Of a stretch of 64,000 nt of DNA, positions 53,548 through 63,837 are shown piece after piece. The stretch lies in the NCBI GenBank assembly GCA_019137255.1, contig WPDH01000006.1, positions 393,251 to 457,250 of the forward strand. The letters run 5' to 3'. Every line of letters starts with the position of its first letter. The first letter of the stretch is position 1. The stretch comes from Corinectria fuckeliana. Its lineage: Eukaryota; Ascomycota; Sordariomycetes; Hypocreales; Nectriaceae. The translations under genes were made by a program, and so were the position numbers. The notes beneath the pieces were generated by a model. That model saw nothing but the letters and a program-made list of their open reading frames with translations, had not been told where the DNA came from and did no database searches.

Positions 53548-55401
53548 ATGACGCGCATCCCAACATCTGCGCTCGGCAGATACCTGCTCAACGGACAGAT
53601 CTCGCACCGCGGCTGCATCGGTACGCACCAGGTCTCGAGGCAGTCAGCGATAGCTCGGTTAGCTGGGCTAAGACCCTGTCCAGTCAGGTCGTTCCACGCT
53701 GTCCCTGATGCCACCCCTACCCCACCAGCGAAACCGGTGCCTCTACGCAAACAACTAAGGGAAGAGGCCAAGGAGGCAAAGAAGCAGGGAAAGAAGAAGT
53801 CGAAAGGAGACTCCCAGACCGTCGATGGCTGGGAGTTGACAGTGGGCATTGAGATTCACGCCCAGCTAAACACGTCACGCAAGCTGTTCTCGCCTGCAAC
53901 TACATCGTTCAACGACGACCCCAACAGTCATGTCGCTCTTTTCGATGTCGCTATGCCGGGCAGCCAACCTCTCTTCCAGAAAGAGACCCTCGTCCCGGCC
54001 CTTCGCGCAGCCTTGGCCCTGAATTGCGATATCCAAAAGCTCAGTCGTTTTGACAGGAAGCACTACTTCTGGTGGGACCAACCGTCTGGGTATCAAATCA
54101 CCCAGTACTATGAGCCGTTTGCTAAGAGTGGGCATATCACCCTCCTGGCACGAGACGGAATCTCCCCCCAAGATGGTGAGAGCGTGACTGTGGGAATCAA
54201 GCAGGTGCAGCTTGAACAAGACACCGCCAAGACACTTGCTCAAACAGACAACGTTCACTGGCTAGACTTCAACCGAGTAGGGGCGCCGCTCATTGAGATC
54301 ATCACGGAACCCGAAATGCATCACCCCCGCACAGCTGCCGTCTTTGTCCGCAAGATCCAACTCTTGCTAAACACGGTCGATGCTTGCGTGTCTGGCATGG
54401 AGACGGGAGGCCTGCGAGCCGACGTTAATGTGTCAGTTCGGAAGACTGATGGGACCGACCCCCACCTTGGGACGAGGACTGAGATAAAGAACCTGAGTAC
54501 CATCAAGGCAATCGAGGACGCCATAATCTCCGAGAGAGACCGTCAGATTCGTGAAATCGAAGCTGGAGGTACCATTGCTGGCGAGACTCGCGGTTGGAGC
54601 ATTGGCGCAACAGAGACCCGTCGACTGCGCGGAAAGGAGGGAGAGGTGGACTACCGTTACATGCCTGATCCAGACATCGCGCCTCTTGTCATTGGAGACG
54701 ACCTTGTGAACCACCTCCGGAAGTCTCTCGCTCTGTCTCCGGATTCGGAGCTTGATACGTTGATTGATCAGTTTGGTCTCACGCCAAAGGATGCGCTGTC
54801 ACTAATAAACCTTGAGAACGGATCGCGCGTGCAATATTTCTACAAGGTAGTCAAGTCTCTTGAGCACAAGCTCGCTGCCGACACTCTTGAGGCAGAACTG
54901 CCGGACTTCAAGAGCTACGCCTCCCTGGCTGGAAACTGGATTATTCACGAGCTCGGCCGTCTGACCACGTACAAGGCTGGGCCCCTTGCAGCAAGAGATC
55001 TTTATTTTACTATAGAAGGCGATTGTGAACAGGTCCCGGACTCGGATCTTTCGCAACTTCTTTATCATCTCACCCGGAAGCAAATTACTGGAAAGGTCGC
55101 GAAAGAGCTCCTCTTCGCCATCTACTTCAATGAGATCGAAGGAGGAGTAACCCAGGCAATCGAGGACAATGATCTGTGGTTCAAAGAGCTATCCCTAGAA
55201 GAGTATGCGACTCTCGCCGACGAGGTTATGGCCAAGGAAAAGAAGGTGCTGCAGGAGTTCGTCGACTACAAGACGTTCCCCCAGGGCAAGCTTATGTACC
55301 TTGTCGGCAAGCTAATGCGACTCGGCCCAACCGAGCGCATCGTCCCCACGACGGCTGAGAAGGTATTGAGGGCAAAGGTCGAGCTCCTCCGAGAGGGCTG
55401 A
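53548..55401 (+). CDS. Mitochondrial glutamyl-tRNA(Gln) amidotransferase subunit B
   Basis: 617 residues, no intron. The start is the ATG at 53548. The first ~60 residues are Arg/Ser/Ala-rich without acidic residues, as in a mitochondrial presequence, followed by a Lys-rich linker. The GatB core begins at WELTVGIEIHAQLNT and continues with SRFDRKHYFWWDQPSGYQ, LEQDTAKTL, DFNRVGAPLIEIITEPEM, ADVNVSVR, TEIKNLST and GEVDYRYMPDPDIAPL. The C-terminal helical/YqeY-type tRNA-binding part ends at VLRAKVELLREG. GatB is the kinase/transamidase subunit of the complex that converts Glu-tRNA(Gln) to Gln-tRNA(Gln) in mitochondria, working with GatA and a fungal GatF/GatC. Confidence 0.95.
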   Translation: MTRIPTSALGRYLLNGQISHRGCIGTHQVSRQSAIARLAGLRPCPVRSFHAVPDATPTPPAKPVPLRKQLREEAKEAKKQGKKKSKGDSQTVDGWELTVGIEIHAQLNTSRKLFSPATTSFNDDPNSHVALFDVAMPGSQPLFQKETLVPALRAALALNCDIQKLSRFDRKHYFWWDQPSGYQITQYYEPFAKSGHITLLARDGISPQDGESVTVGIKQVQLEQDTAKTLAQTDNVHWLDFNRVGAPLIEIITEPEMHHPRTAAVFVRKIQLLLNTVDACVSGMETGGLRADVNVSVRKTDGTDPHLGTRTEIKNLSTIKAIEDAIISERDRQIREIEAGGTIAGETRGWSIGATETRRLRGKEGEVDYRYMPDPDIAPLVIGDDLVNHLRKSLALSPDSELDTLIDQFGLTPKDALSLINLENGSRVQYFYKVVKSLEHKLAADTLEAELPDFKSYASLAGNWIIHELGRLTTYKAGPLAARDLYFTIEGDCEQVPDSDLSQLLYHLTRKQITGKVAKELLFAIYFNEIEGGVTQAIEDNDLWFKELSLEEYATLADEVMAKEKKVLQEFVDYKTFPQGKLMYLVGKLMRLGPTERIVPTTAEKVLRAKVELLREG

Positions 55402-55766
55402 TGCTTTCACTCGGACATGCCTGCCTCCTTCATAGCACAGCCTCCTCATGTCACCGAACCAGCCGCTTAGGTGCATTGGTGTTACGAACCATTGTGCTTG
55501 GATTGGCGCTTAATTAAGAGGTCATTCGTGCCTTGGACGGTTCTGATCGCGACTGTACGCAAGTGCACCGTTTGTGTGACAACTCGCGTCACTCTCGTGT
55601 GCATAAGGAGAGAGCAAACAGATAATAGCCAACACATATCATATCATTTGACTCTGACCCTCATGAAATCTTTGCGCAGTTTCAACGAGATTCAACCTGA
55701 CGAAGAGCAAGACTGCGCAAAGCACACACAATTCTCTAATCTGAGAGGCTTATCAATCACCCAGCC
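55402..55766. other. Intergenic region GATB to the orphan membrane protein
   Basis: 365 bp between two plus-strand genes, with 3' UTR then promoter. Nothing distinctive is seen. Confidence 0.3.
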
Positions 55767-56819
55767 ATGCCCACCACTACGCACATCGACTCGGAGCTCC
55801 AGGTGCCGAGCTATGCTAGCCCTTATTCACGGACAGAAGTAAAAAAGACGTACTTGGAAACAGTCTATACAACTTTGACTATGTATGACGGCGAGCTAGT
55901 ATTGACCTCTTACCGATTTCGGACTACAACATGGACGAGAGACTGGTATTGCACCACAGTACAGCCATCTTTGTCGTCTCTGCCAACAACAACACGAGTG
56001 GGAAGCCCGGTATCAGAAAGCATACCTACGTCGACGCTGACTCCATTGCCTACCACGCCGCTTGCAAGAGACGCTGGTTCTGACTCGAATGAACTAAGCA
56101 ATGGTACAAACATCAACCCGCTCTTGGCTCATGCCGGTGGCTTCTCCGACGGAATCGTTGCCGCCATCGTCGTCGGAGTCATGCTGACTGTGATGATGAT
56201 CACACTCATGGCCTGGATATGTGTTCAACGGAGGAAGCAGAAAATGGCCAGGGCAGAAACACTCCCTCCACATCCAGGTCGAGACGAGATGCCAAGGCAA
56301 GCCGAAGCAAATCCCGAAGTTTACCATTTGGAAACGCCAGAGAACGACTCCTGGCTCTCGCGTCAAGATCTTTGGGACCCGAGGGAAAATGACTCGCAAG
56401 GTGTTCGATCCCCGACTCCAAGGCCTGCAGTGGCGGAAGTGAGGAGTTTTACTCGTGCTTGGCAGCGGCCTCGGGTGTATGATGTTAGAGGAAGCAGACG
56501 ACCTAGTGCTGCTGAGTTACCAGGATCGGAGCCAGGGCCGGTTCTCCCTCGGCTAGAGGTCTCGCCTATTTCACCGACAGACTTGATGTCTCCTGAAAGC
56601 AGTCTTGTCAGTCCGATGTGTTCGAATCTGGGATTCGAGCCTGGTTCATCAAGCCGTGATCCAGATGGAAGTTGTCAGAATATTACCTGTCAAACCAACA
56701 GAAGGAATCCCCGTAACCAGGACCTTGGCGTCAACACTAGACTATATGATAGCCCAGGCGCCATCCCGAACCGACGTGTCATGCCGGAGACTCTGCAACC
56801 GAGGCAATGGTGTGGCTGA
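55767..56819 (+). CDS. Hypothetical single-pass membrane protein with Ser/Thr-rich ectodomain
   Basis: 350 residues, no intron seen. Residues 1-128 are rich in Ser, Thr and Tyr, with a short motif TYLETVYTTLTMYDGE and two N-glycosylation-like sites. One transmembrane helix lies at ~129-153 (GIVAAIVVGVMLTVMMITLMAWICV), followed at once by a basic stop-transfer cluster (QRRKQK). The ~195-residue tail is polar, Pro/Ser/Arg-rich and disordered. This layout resembles fungal wall-stress or surface sensors in general shape only. No signal peptide is visible at the chosen ATG, so either the topology uses the internal helix or the true start is on an unseen upstream exon. I recognise no family. Confidence 0.55.
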   Translation: MPTTTHIDSELQVPSYASPYSRTEVKKTYLETVYTTLTMYDGELVLTSYRFRTTTWTRDWYCTTVQPSLSSLPTTTRVGSPVSESIPTSTLTPLPTTPLARDAGSDSNELSNGTNINPLLAHAGGFSDGIVAAIVVGVMLTVMMITLMAWICVQRRKQKMARAETLPPHPGRDEMPRQAEANPEVYHLETPENDSWLSRQDLWDPRENDSQGVRSPTPRPAVAEVRSFTRAWQRPRVYDVRGSRRPSAAELPGSEPGPVLPRLEVSPISPTDLMSPESSLVSPMCSNLGFEPGSSSRDPDGSCQNITCQTNRRNPRNQDLGVNTRLYDSPGAIPNRRVMPETLQPRQWCG

Positions 56820-57296
56820 GGTGTCGTGTCGGATTCTGTGTCAAGGCAAATGGCAGGGTACTTCCTTAGGTCCCGATGTGCGTTACAGTTACTGGCCGAT
56901 AAAACGTGGAGGCTGTGCGATCACGGCGTCTCGAACAAGCTTCAAGCATAACCTCACTTCTCTTGACAGTCTTGAAACTTATCAGATTTAGAGGAATGAT
57001 AGACGCAGCTGTCTGCTTATTTACTTCGTTTATTTGAGCCTGTGTTGACAAGGAATTGTTTCCTATCACGAGTTTGTATGACGCGGTTTACCAATGTTCG
57101 CGGAACTGTTCTTATTGCCTGATAACAAAGTGCCTGCTGTCATCCAGTCGCGTTCACTGCCTCCAAAGTCACGCTTCAGAGTTGAGGTGCTGTCTCGAAG
57201 CACCCGGTCCCCAAGGCTATAATATCACACAAAGCCTCGACGTTGCTCTGGAGTTGGCTTGTTCTTTCGGCGCTCGTGTACATATAGGCTTCGGCC
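56820..57296. other. Intergenic region before the SET pseudogene
   Basis: 477 bp. Frames here resemble no protein. Part of it may be the decayed 5' end of the SET-domain gene. Confidence 0.3.
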
Positions 57297-58124
57297 TTGA
57301 CTCGATGGAACGATGAACCATCGTGCTCTTGGGACCCGGTCGCTCACCTGATCGACAAGGGTTTCTGCGAGCTAGACCAGGGCGCTACTACGGGAGCCAT
57401 ATACCAGAATGAGACAGCACTAGCGCCACAGGATCTTGACGTCTCGTCCTCGTTCAACATCGAGGACGTGCCGGGGAAAGGATTGGGCGTGACAGCAGGT
57501 CGTGAGCAGAGAGGAGAAGCCGTGATGCCAAACCCCTCAGCGTTCCTCGTCCGCAGAAGATTCTTGGAGGACCTCGCGAACAGCAACAGCTCCTCGAAAA
57601 GGCAGTGATGTTTCTCCCCCGCCAGACAAGGGATATGTTCCTAAATCAGATGGCACCTACAGCAGCCGTCCAGAAGATCGCTTCGGCCGAGGAGCTGACG
57701 GTAACCTATCTCGATCCCTTCCAGCCTCGGACCGCACGCCAGCGGCACGCGCACTCTGCTTGGGACTTCGCCTGCCAATGCCAGCAGTGCAGTCTTCCCG
57801 CCGTTCTTGCAGACAAGAGCGATGAGCGACTATAGCGGATTCGAGTCCTGGAGAAGCAGATGGGGGAGTTGGAGGCGGACATCGGAATGGACACGTGCGC
57901 GAGCTGCTGGAGCTGTACAACCGGGAGCGGCTGGAGGATAAGCTGGCCGGGGCGTTGATGAACTCCAATCTGCTGGGCAAGGCCGATGAAGCCAGCGAGT
58001 ATGCACTGTAGGCCGTAGAGGCAAGTATGATTGCGAATGGTGGGAGTGCGGATGTGAAGTCAATGAGGACCTTGGTAGAAGACCCTAGGGGGCATTTTAC
58101 GTGGAGGGGTCGGTTGACGCGATG
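57297..58124 (+). pseudogene. Decayed SET-domain protein gene
   Basis: Fragments of one SET-domain protein follow in order but in different frames. First, the N-SET block (FNIEDVPGKGLGVTA ... AFLVRRRFLEDLA) ends in a frame that stops at 57608. A shift near 57577 restores EQQQLLEKAVMFLPRQTRD. About 60-70 residues of the SET core, including the usual NHxCxPN motif, are absent before AEELTVTYLDPFQPR and the post-SET cysteines (CQCQQC). TAG stops occur at 57833-57835 and 58009-58011, with another frame change at about 57885-57900. The C-terminal piece (ADEASEYAL, AVEASMIANGG, LVEDPRGHFTW) matches the TPR-like end of this fungal family. It cannot make an active methyltransferase. Confidence 0.8.
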
Positions 58125-58198
58125 AAGTTCTGTAGCGCTTATCATAAAGGCAGAGCGGGTTGAATCGAAGAATTGGTATTTGTATTTGTATTTATGTC

Positions 58199-59203
58199 TC
58201 ATGGCCGAGATGGGCGCTCAGGATTACCCTTGGGCCTCGGCTTGGACTCGGCCTGGTACTCGTCATACTTTGAAGGTGCAAACTCATACGAGAGGTTCTC
58301 TCTCTCCCTCAGGAAGCTATCGACGCGCTCATCCTTGCTCCGTCCAGCGGACACCAAGGTAGTGCGGGCCATATGCTGGCCGATGGCAAGGTTGGACTGG
58401 TCCCTCATCTCCAAGTACTCGGCGCCGGACTGCTCGGCGCGGCTCATCTGGGCAAAGGCGCCGATCATGCACATCATGACGACGAGGGTCGCGAAGACGC
58501 CGTTAGACATGTACATGGAGTCGCAGGTCTTGCCGTCGCGGGCATCGTACCAGCGCTCCCAGTCCTCCCAGGTCGCGTTCCTGGAGGCGTTGCCGGGCTG
58601 GTGACGCCACGACTTCTCGGCGTGGCGGACGGTCTCGTTGAGGGTGGGCGGGCGGTCGCCGGTCCATCCGACGCCGTGCACGTCGTAGAGATTGCGCTTG
58701 GAGGGGTCGCTGAGGAGGTCGTTTGCGGCGACGATGAGGCGGTAGCGCTCGAGGCGAGTCTTGTGGGAGAGGCCGCGGACGGCGGGGGTGTGGCCGTGCC
58801 GGTCTGGGTGGTAGAGCTTGACGAGCTGGAAGAAACGGTGCTTGGTATAGGCGTCGCCTTTGCTCATGGCGAGGATATCGTAGGGGGTCGGATGGGGAGT
58901 CTTGGGCCACTCCGGCACGTCATCAGGCGCGGGGGCGGCGCTGCGGCTGTTCACGGTGGCATAGCTGCGGCGGTGGTGGTCGTAAGACGAGAAGAAGCGC
59001 CTCGATGTGGATAACGAGGTTGGTCTCGACGGCAATGGCAATGGCAATGGCAATGGCAGCGGCAATGACGAAGACGACGAAGTGGTGAGGAGGGGTCGAG
59101 AGCCGAGGGATGACGTTATCGATATCGACGGCAGCGACGAGCACGGAAGGCCGGGAAGGGAATTGTAGGAGCACAGAAGCACGGCGGACTTGTTCGGCGG
59201 CAT
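58199..59203 (-). CDS. J-domain (DnaJ-like) membrane protein, probably mitochondrial
   Basis: About 334 residues from the ATG at 59203 (MPPNKSAV); an in-frame ATG at 59257 is also possible. The N-terminus is Ser/Arg-rich with a (Leu-Pro)n tract and then SRRFFSSYDHHRRSYATV, resembling a mitochondrial presequence. The J-domain follows (PTPYDILAMSKGDAYTKHRFFQLVKLYHPDRHG ... YRLIVAANDLLSDPSKRNLYD) with the essential HPD intact, so it should stimulate an Hsp70. A conserved-looking WEDWERWYDAR segment leads to one transmembrane helix (~SNGVFATLVVMMCMIGAFAQM) and a charged C-terminal tail. Which Hsp70 or membrane it serves cannot be told. Confidence 0.8.
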   Translation of the reverse strand: MPPNKSAVLLCSYNSLPGLPCSSLPSISITSSLGSRPLLTTSSSSSLPLPLPLPLPLPSRPTSLSTSRRFFSSYDHHRRSYATVNSRSAAPAPDDVPEWPKTPHPTPYDILAMSKGDAYTKHRFFQLVKLYHPDRHGHTPAVRGLSHKTRLERYRLIVAANDLLSDPSKRNLYDVHGVGWTGDRPPTLNETVRHAEKSWRHQPGNASRNATWEDWERWYDARDGKTCDSMYMSNGVFATLVVMMCMIGAFAQMSRAEQSGAEYLEMRDQSNLAIGQHMARTTLVSAGRSKDERVDSFLRERENLSYEFAPSKYDEYQAESKPRPKGNPERPSRP

Positions 59204-60670
59204 GATGATGATTGTAGCTAGCAGTTTGAGGTCAAGATGAGGGAGGACATGTTTCAACGACGCACAGGTGCACGCTGGTTATACGGAAGTCCGTTGCCGG
59301 CGACGGGGGACGGATTCGGACGAGCATGTTGAAGCAAGAATCCCGGCCGCATCACGCGACTTTGTCGGCAGCAGCATGCAAGTGCTCGGCGGTAGATGCA
59401 TATCCAAGCTTTTTAGGGGAAACTTCAGCCACACTTGCATAAGTCATTTACGTAAGGCAGTTATGCGTCTATTCACACACACCTTGGACCGTTTTAGATG
59501 ATTAATTACCGTTTTAAACGTAGTGGTTTGTAGACGTATGCTTAAAATGATGGCAACCTTACCCTAACCGCTAAAGACGTCCCCTTAAAGACATTACATT
59601 CTTGAAACATAGTATCATGTAAAATCAGATCCAAGTCTCACTGTAGCCTTGAAACAAGTCATGGCCAGAGACTACAAGCACCCTTTATATCAACCGAGTT
59701 CAACGTGTTGCTGGTCAGCTCCGTTCACGTTACCGAACGTCTCGAAACATCACCAACTCACAAACCATGCATCATTCTTAACGATGTCGACTCTGCATGA
59801 AAGATCCTCAACTCAAAACAAGCTTGCAGGTGATCCATCACTTATGTACACTTTTGACAGCTGCATGTCCGTCCCACAAAAAAGGACCCGAGTGCTATAT
59901 CCACCGCCTTATTACCCCCAAGCATCAGTCTGCAGATGTCAGTCTGCGAGATGGCATGCGTGGAGAAGTGCTACGTTTTGCTCGTGCAGTACGAAGTACA
60001 TACATACGTATCTCCACAGTCCCGAGAGACCGGTTCAGTGATCTCGGGCGTTGTCAGGGATAGGCCTGAATAGGGAAGTCATCGCCGGCCCTTGGATGTG
60101 GAGAAGATCAACTCGAGACATGTCATCCACTCGGACTCGGCGCATGGAGTCCCAATTCGGACCTGAGAGCGCAAAAGTTCTTTGGCATGTGATGGTAGTA
60201 AAGAAGTGCAAACCTAGGGTGAGGGCCTTTTGCGGGACTCTTCTTTGCAGCATTAGTACTGATGGGGTTGATTGTGGTATTAAGTTATAACAGGCCAACT
60301 TGAACTGTGAGATATTACACTCAGACTTCATTCAGCTGTTAAGTCGTATAAATTATGACCTCTATCCTATATATGCTAAGGTATAAAGACGCCGCTTTGC
60401 TATCCCAGCTATACATTTGCTGTCTGTTTGAACAGCATGGACGACGCCTATTGTGACACTTTCTAGAGCCACGCATCTGCGCCATTGGTGAATTAGTCAA
60501 CCTCTGACCCGGAAGCGAAGTCCACGATGGAGGACGTCCATCAGACATCGAAAGGATGACTGTAGCCGACTTCGCTGAATATACTTGCTAGCAGAGGCTC
60601 ATGTCTTAGCGCATTTGGCGATATAAAACAGCCCACGAAGAGTATACCAGGAATATGACCACCCCAGTCT
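59204..60670. other. 1.5-kb gene-free interval
   Basis: Promoter of the J-domain gene (right of 59203) and 3' UTR of the Zn2Cys6 gene (left of 60671). The sequence is more AT-rich than the flanking genes. ACCCTAACC at about 59561-59569 resembles a telomere-like box. No coding sequence is recognised. Confidence 0.35.
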
Positions 60671-63136
60671 TCATGGCACGTCTCTATCACTGTCTTGCCC
60701 GTCCTCGCTATCACTGTGCACCCACATCTGCGCGTCCTCGTCCCCTCCATCCGACCTCCCGGCCCGGCCCGTCCGCCGCCGCCGCCGCTCCATGACCTCG
60801 CAGCACAAGGCCAACGCCGTCCGCGCCGCATCGGCAATGACGTCGTCGGCGTCGCGCGACCGGCACCCGCGCAGCATGGCCTCGATGTACGCGCCTGCGC
60901 ACGCGAAGAACAGGAACTCGTGCGTCGAGTGCGTCCCGCCCGCCGCCCGCACGCGCCGCTCGAACATGCCCACGGCGCCCCGTACCGCATCACGGAGCTG
61001 CCGCCAGCCCGCGCCGTCGGTCACGGGGAACGCCTTCTCCTCCAGCTCGCTGATGAGGTCCAGGCAGAGCGACGCGGTGGCCTGGCGCTGCACGAGGGCG
61101 AAGTGGCCGTGGCCGTGGGTGAACAGCGCCGCGCATGCGTCGGCCCCCCCCGCGCAGTCCGGCCCGGAGGAGGTCGTCTCCAGTGCGCTGTGGTCCTCGG
61201 CCGGTGTGGGCACGGCGCCGAGCGGGTTTGAGAGGAGGGCCGACGCCTCCATGCGCATCTTGCGGGAGTAGTAGTATGCCGGGTTGGTGGCGGCCTTGTC
61301 GGCGAACGGCCCGTGGAGCGCCAGCACGAAAGGCCGCGTGAACACGTCCAGGAGCTTGATCTGGAAGCTGGTAGGCTGTTCCACGGATCGCAGTGTGCCT
61401 AGGTCTGCGCTGCACGCCGTGTTCAGCTCGGCTGCGAGCTGGTGGCTCTCTTCGTAGGCCTTGGACGCGCCGGGGGCGTTGACGAGGTGTAGGATCCGGA
61501 GACGGAGCCGTTGTGTTCGTGCTAGGAGCACTTGGACCATCGAGGGGGTGAAGCTCAAGCGGCCCGAGGGAGTCGACACATCGGAGCTCATGATGCCCAG
61601 GTCGAGGTCCTCGTCGGTAACACTGGAGGGCGGCTCGCAGTCGTAGCTCTCGGGCGAGAGAGGCGCCGGGAGCCCCTCGTCGAAGCATAGCTGCAGCGAC
61701 AGCTCCAGCATGGTCGCCCACAGCCGTCGGCGAATCTCGGCTTCCTGGACCGATATGTTGGGGAAGCGCAGGCGCGGTTCTCGGTGCAGGCCCATCTGGA
61801 TCCCCACGCGTGTCAGGTCGTGGTCTCCGGGGAACCAGCCAGTGCCCTTGGGAAGCGCGTGGTGATGTGTGTGTCGCGCCAGCGCAAGCAGACATATCAT
61901 CTGGGCTGTGTCCAAGTCGGCGCGCGAGCCCGTGAACATCTTTCGCGCAAGCCACTGCTTCCCATGGGCGATCCAGCTGCTCGAGCGGTCGCGGAGAGAA
62001 CCACCCTGCGCCCGCTCCGAGTCGTCGAGAACGTGCCGGCTTATACACACGCAGGACCCGAGCGCCATGGCGATCATCAGCTTGCACGCGAACGACTCGT
62101 CCTCGTCCATCGATTGCGACGCGGGGCTCCTCCAGAAGCTTTCGTATTCACGTCGGAACGTCGGAACGTGCAGTATCCGCAGTACCGACTCGAAGGTGTT
62201 GATATAGGTGTCGAGGAGGACGTCGCAGGTCGCCCTCGGCGGTAACAAGCCTCGACCTGTAGCGGCTGTCAAGGCTGCTGTCGCATGCCAGCCCAGCAGG
62301 CTGTGCGACGACATGACCCTGCTCTCACATTCGCGCTGAGCGACTCGGCTCAGTCTCGAGAAGGTTTTCATGAGCGCCCGCACCGTCTCGTGCCCGGGCT
62401 GCAGGGCGGTGTCGTCTTCGTAGTGATGGCCGGCGATGCCCCGGAAGAGGAACCGCAGCCTCTTGCACCGGGAGAATGCATGATACCAGTTCTTCTCACG
62501 CTCGTCAGTGTTGACCTCGTCGCCAAATCGAAGCTCCGGCACGGCTGAGCCCGACCCCGAGGAGCCTGGCCCCGAGGAGGCCGCGACGGATGAGGCCGCG
62601 ACGGAGCCTGGACCGGAGACTCCCGACCCGGCGCCCGAGGCCGAACCCGACGCTGAGCCCCCCGACAGCTGCGGCGTTGAGCCGATGAGACTATTTGCAG
62701 CGGTGGAAGTGCTGCCGCTCCTGCTCGTCCACGTGAGTGGCTCGCCGTCTAAGTGCGAGCCAGGCAAGTCGACGGGCTCAGTCCGGGGAAAGGGGTTGCC
62801 AAGGCCGAGATAGTCGATGAAGCCACCGTCGGACTCGTCGTTCATGTACGCCATGTCAATCGGGAACAGTTCCAGGTCGTCGACGGCGTCGTGGAACATG
62901 GGCTTGAGGACGGACTGCGCAAAGTCCAGCTGGGCGAAGGCGTCATGGTGGTGGGCGGCGCCGTCGAGGCTGCCGCCGGCGCTGGAGCTGGAGTTGTTGT
63001 ACACGCACTGCAGGCCCAACGGAGATTTGCTGCAGGGGCCGCAGGGCGAGATGCGATCGCACCGGATCTTGCGCCGACGGCATTCGGTGCAGGCTACGGC
63101 GGGCCGTCGCCGCTTGTACGCCGGACCGGGATCCAT
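60671..63136 (-). CDS. Zn2Cys6 transcription factor
   Basis: 821 residues, one exon. The N-terminal binuclear zinc cluster is complete (ACTECRRRKIRCDRISPCGPC ... C; Cys 16, 19, 26, 32, 35, 44), preceded by a basic YKRRRP segment. A Ser/Gly/Ala low-complexity linker (~155-200) follows. The fungal-specific transcription factor domain covers ~260-540 (LLDTYINTFESVLRILHVPTFRREYESFW ... KQWLARKMFTGSRADLDTAQMICLLALA ... EAEIRRRLWATMLELSLQLCFDEGLPAPLSPESYDCEPPS). The C-terminus is acidic (EDAQMWVHSDSEDGQDSD), a possible activation region. The target is unknown, and no adjacent metabolic cluster suggests one. It lies just left of an AT-rich block. Confidence 0.88.
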   Translation of the reverse strand: MDPGPAYKRRRPAVACTECRRRKIRCDRISPCGPCSKSPLGLQCVYNNSSSSAGGSLDGAAHHHDAFAQLDFAQSVLKPMFHDAVDDLELFPIDMAYMNDESDGGFIDYLGLGNPFPRTEPVDLPGSHLDGEPLTWTSRSGSTSTAANSLIGSTPQLSGGSASGSASGAGSGVSGPGSVAASSVAASSGPGSSGSGSAVPELRFGDEVNTDEREKNWYHAFSRCKRLRFLFRGIAGHHYEDDTALQPGHETVRALMKTFSRLSRVAQRECESRVMSSHSLLGWHATAALTAATGRGLLPPRATCDVLLDTYINTFESVLRILHVPTFRREYESFWRSPASQSMDEDESFACKLMIAMALGSCVCISRHVLDDSERAQGGSLRDRSSSWIAHGKQWLARKMFTGSRADLDTAQMICLLALARHTHHHALPKGTGWFPGDHDLTRVGIQMGLHREPRLRFPNISVQEAEIRRRLWATMLELSLQLCFDEGLPAPLSPESYDCEPPSSVTDEDLDLGIMSSDVSTPSGRLSFTPSMVQVLLARTQRLRLRILHLVNAPGASKAYEESHQLAAELNTACSADLGTLRSVEQPTSFQIKLLDVFTRPFVLALHGPFADKAATNPAYYYSRKMRMEASALLSNPLGAVPTPAEDHSALETTSSGPDCAGGADACAALFTHGHGHFALVQRQATASLCLDLISELEEKAFPVTDGAGWRQLRDAVRGAVGMFERRVRAAGGTHSTHEFLFFACAGAYIEAMLRGCRSRDADDVIADAARTALALCCEVMERRRRRTGRAGRSDGGDEDAQMWVHSDSEDGQDSDRDVP

Positions 63137-63837
63137 GATGTCCAGCGGCCGGAGGAAGGGGGGAGGAGAAAAGCGGGGGCTTCGGAGCGTTCACAGTTCG
63201 GAGAGTGCCGCGAATTCTCCGTTTAACGGGCCGTGTGTTCCCGTTGATTTGTGAGATTTGATGGCTTCTTGTTCCCCCCCTCCTCCCCTCCCCCCGCCCC
63301 CGAGTGGTAGCTCCAGGTCCTTATATACAATGGGCAAGCGCAGGCCGGGGCAGTGGGCTAGCGATAGATGGATGGTAAAGAGTCGGGACGTTTCTGGCTC
63401 GATCCGAAATGGATGGATGGCCAAGTACGAAAACCCACGCCCCTCCCCTGCGGGGGGGAGGATTCGCAGAGTACGCACACAGTAAGTAAGGAGGCAGCAG
63501 GCGACCGAAATGCTCCGCTAGCATCATTGGCAGTGGTACGATGGCCAGACCCCCCCTGTGTGTCTTACGTGTTCGGGCTGGGGATGAAGGGAAAAGAACG
63601 AGAGGAGGGGGGACTCACGGAGAGGGTAAGCCGGCAGTGGTGGTGTGCGAGTGACAGGTTGGAGGCGTTGGATTCGGTCCACTTTGCCTGATACCAAGAT
63701 CACAACAAGCATTACATTCGTAAGTTGGTTCGAAACGACCTGTGGGCCTTCCAATTGCGTCCTGGTCAGCGTTTAACTTAGTTCGTCTCTCCCCGCTGAA
63801 TTAGGGAGATTCGTATATGTACGGAAGGCTATAGGGC
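63137..63837. promoter_or_regulatory. Promoter side of the Zn2Cys6 gene
   Basis: 700 bp upstream of the minus-strand gene, with a C-rich run at about 63274-63302 and GGATGG repeats at 63370 and 63410. No gene is recognised. Confidence 0.35.
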
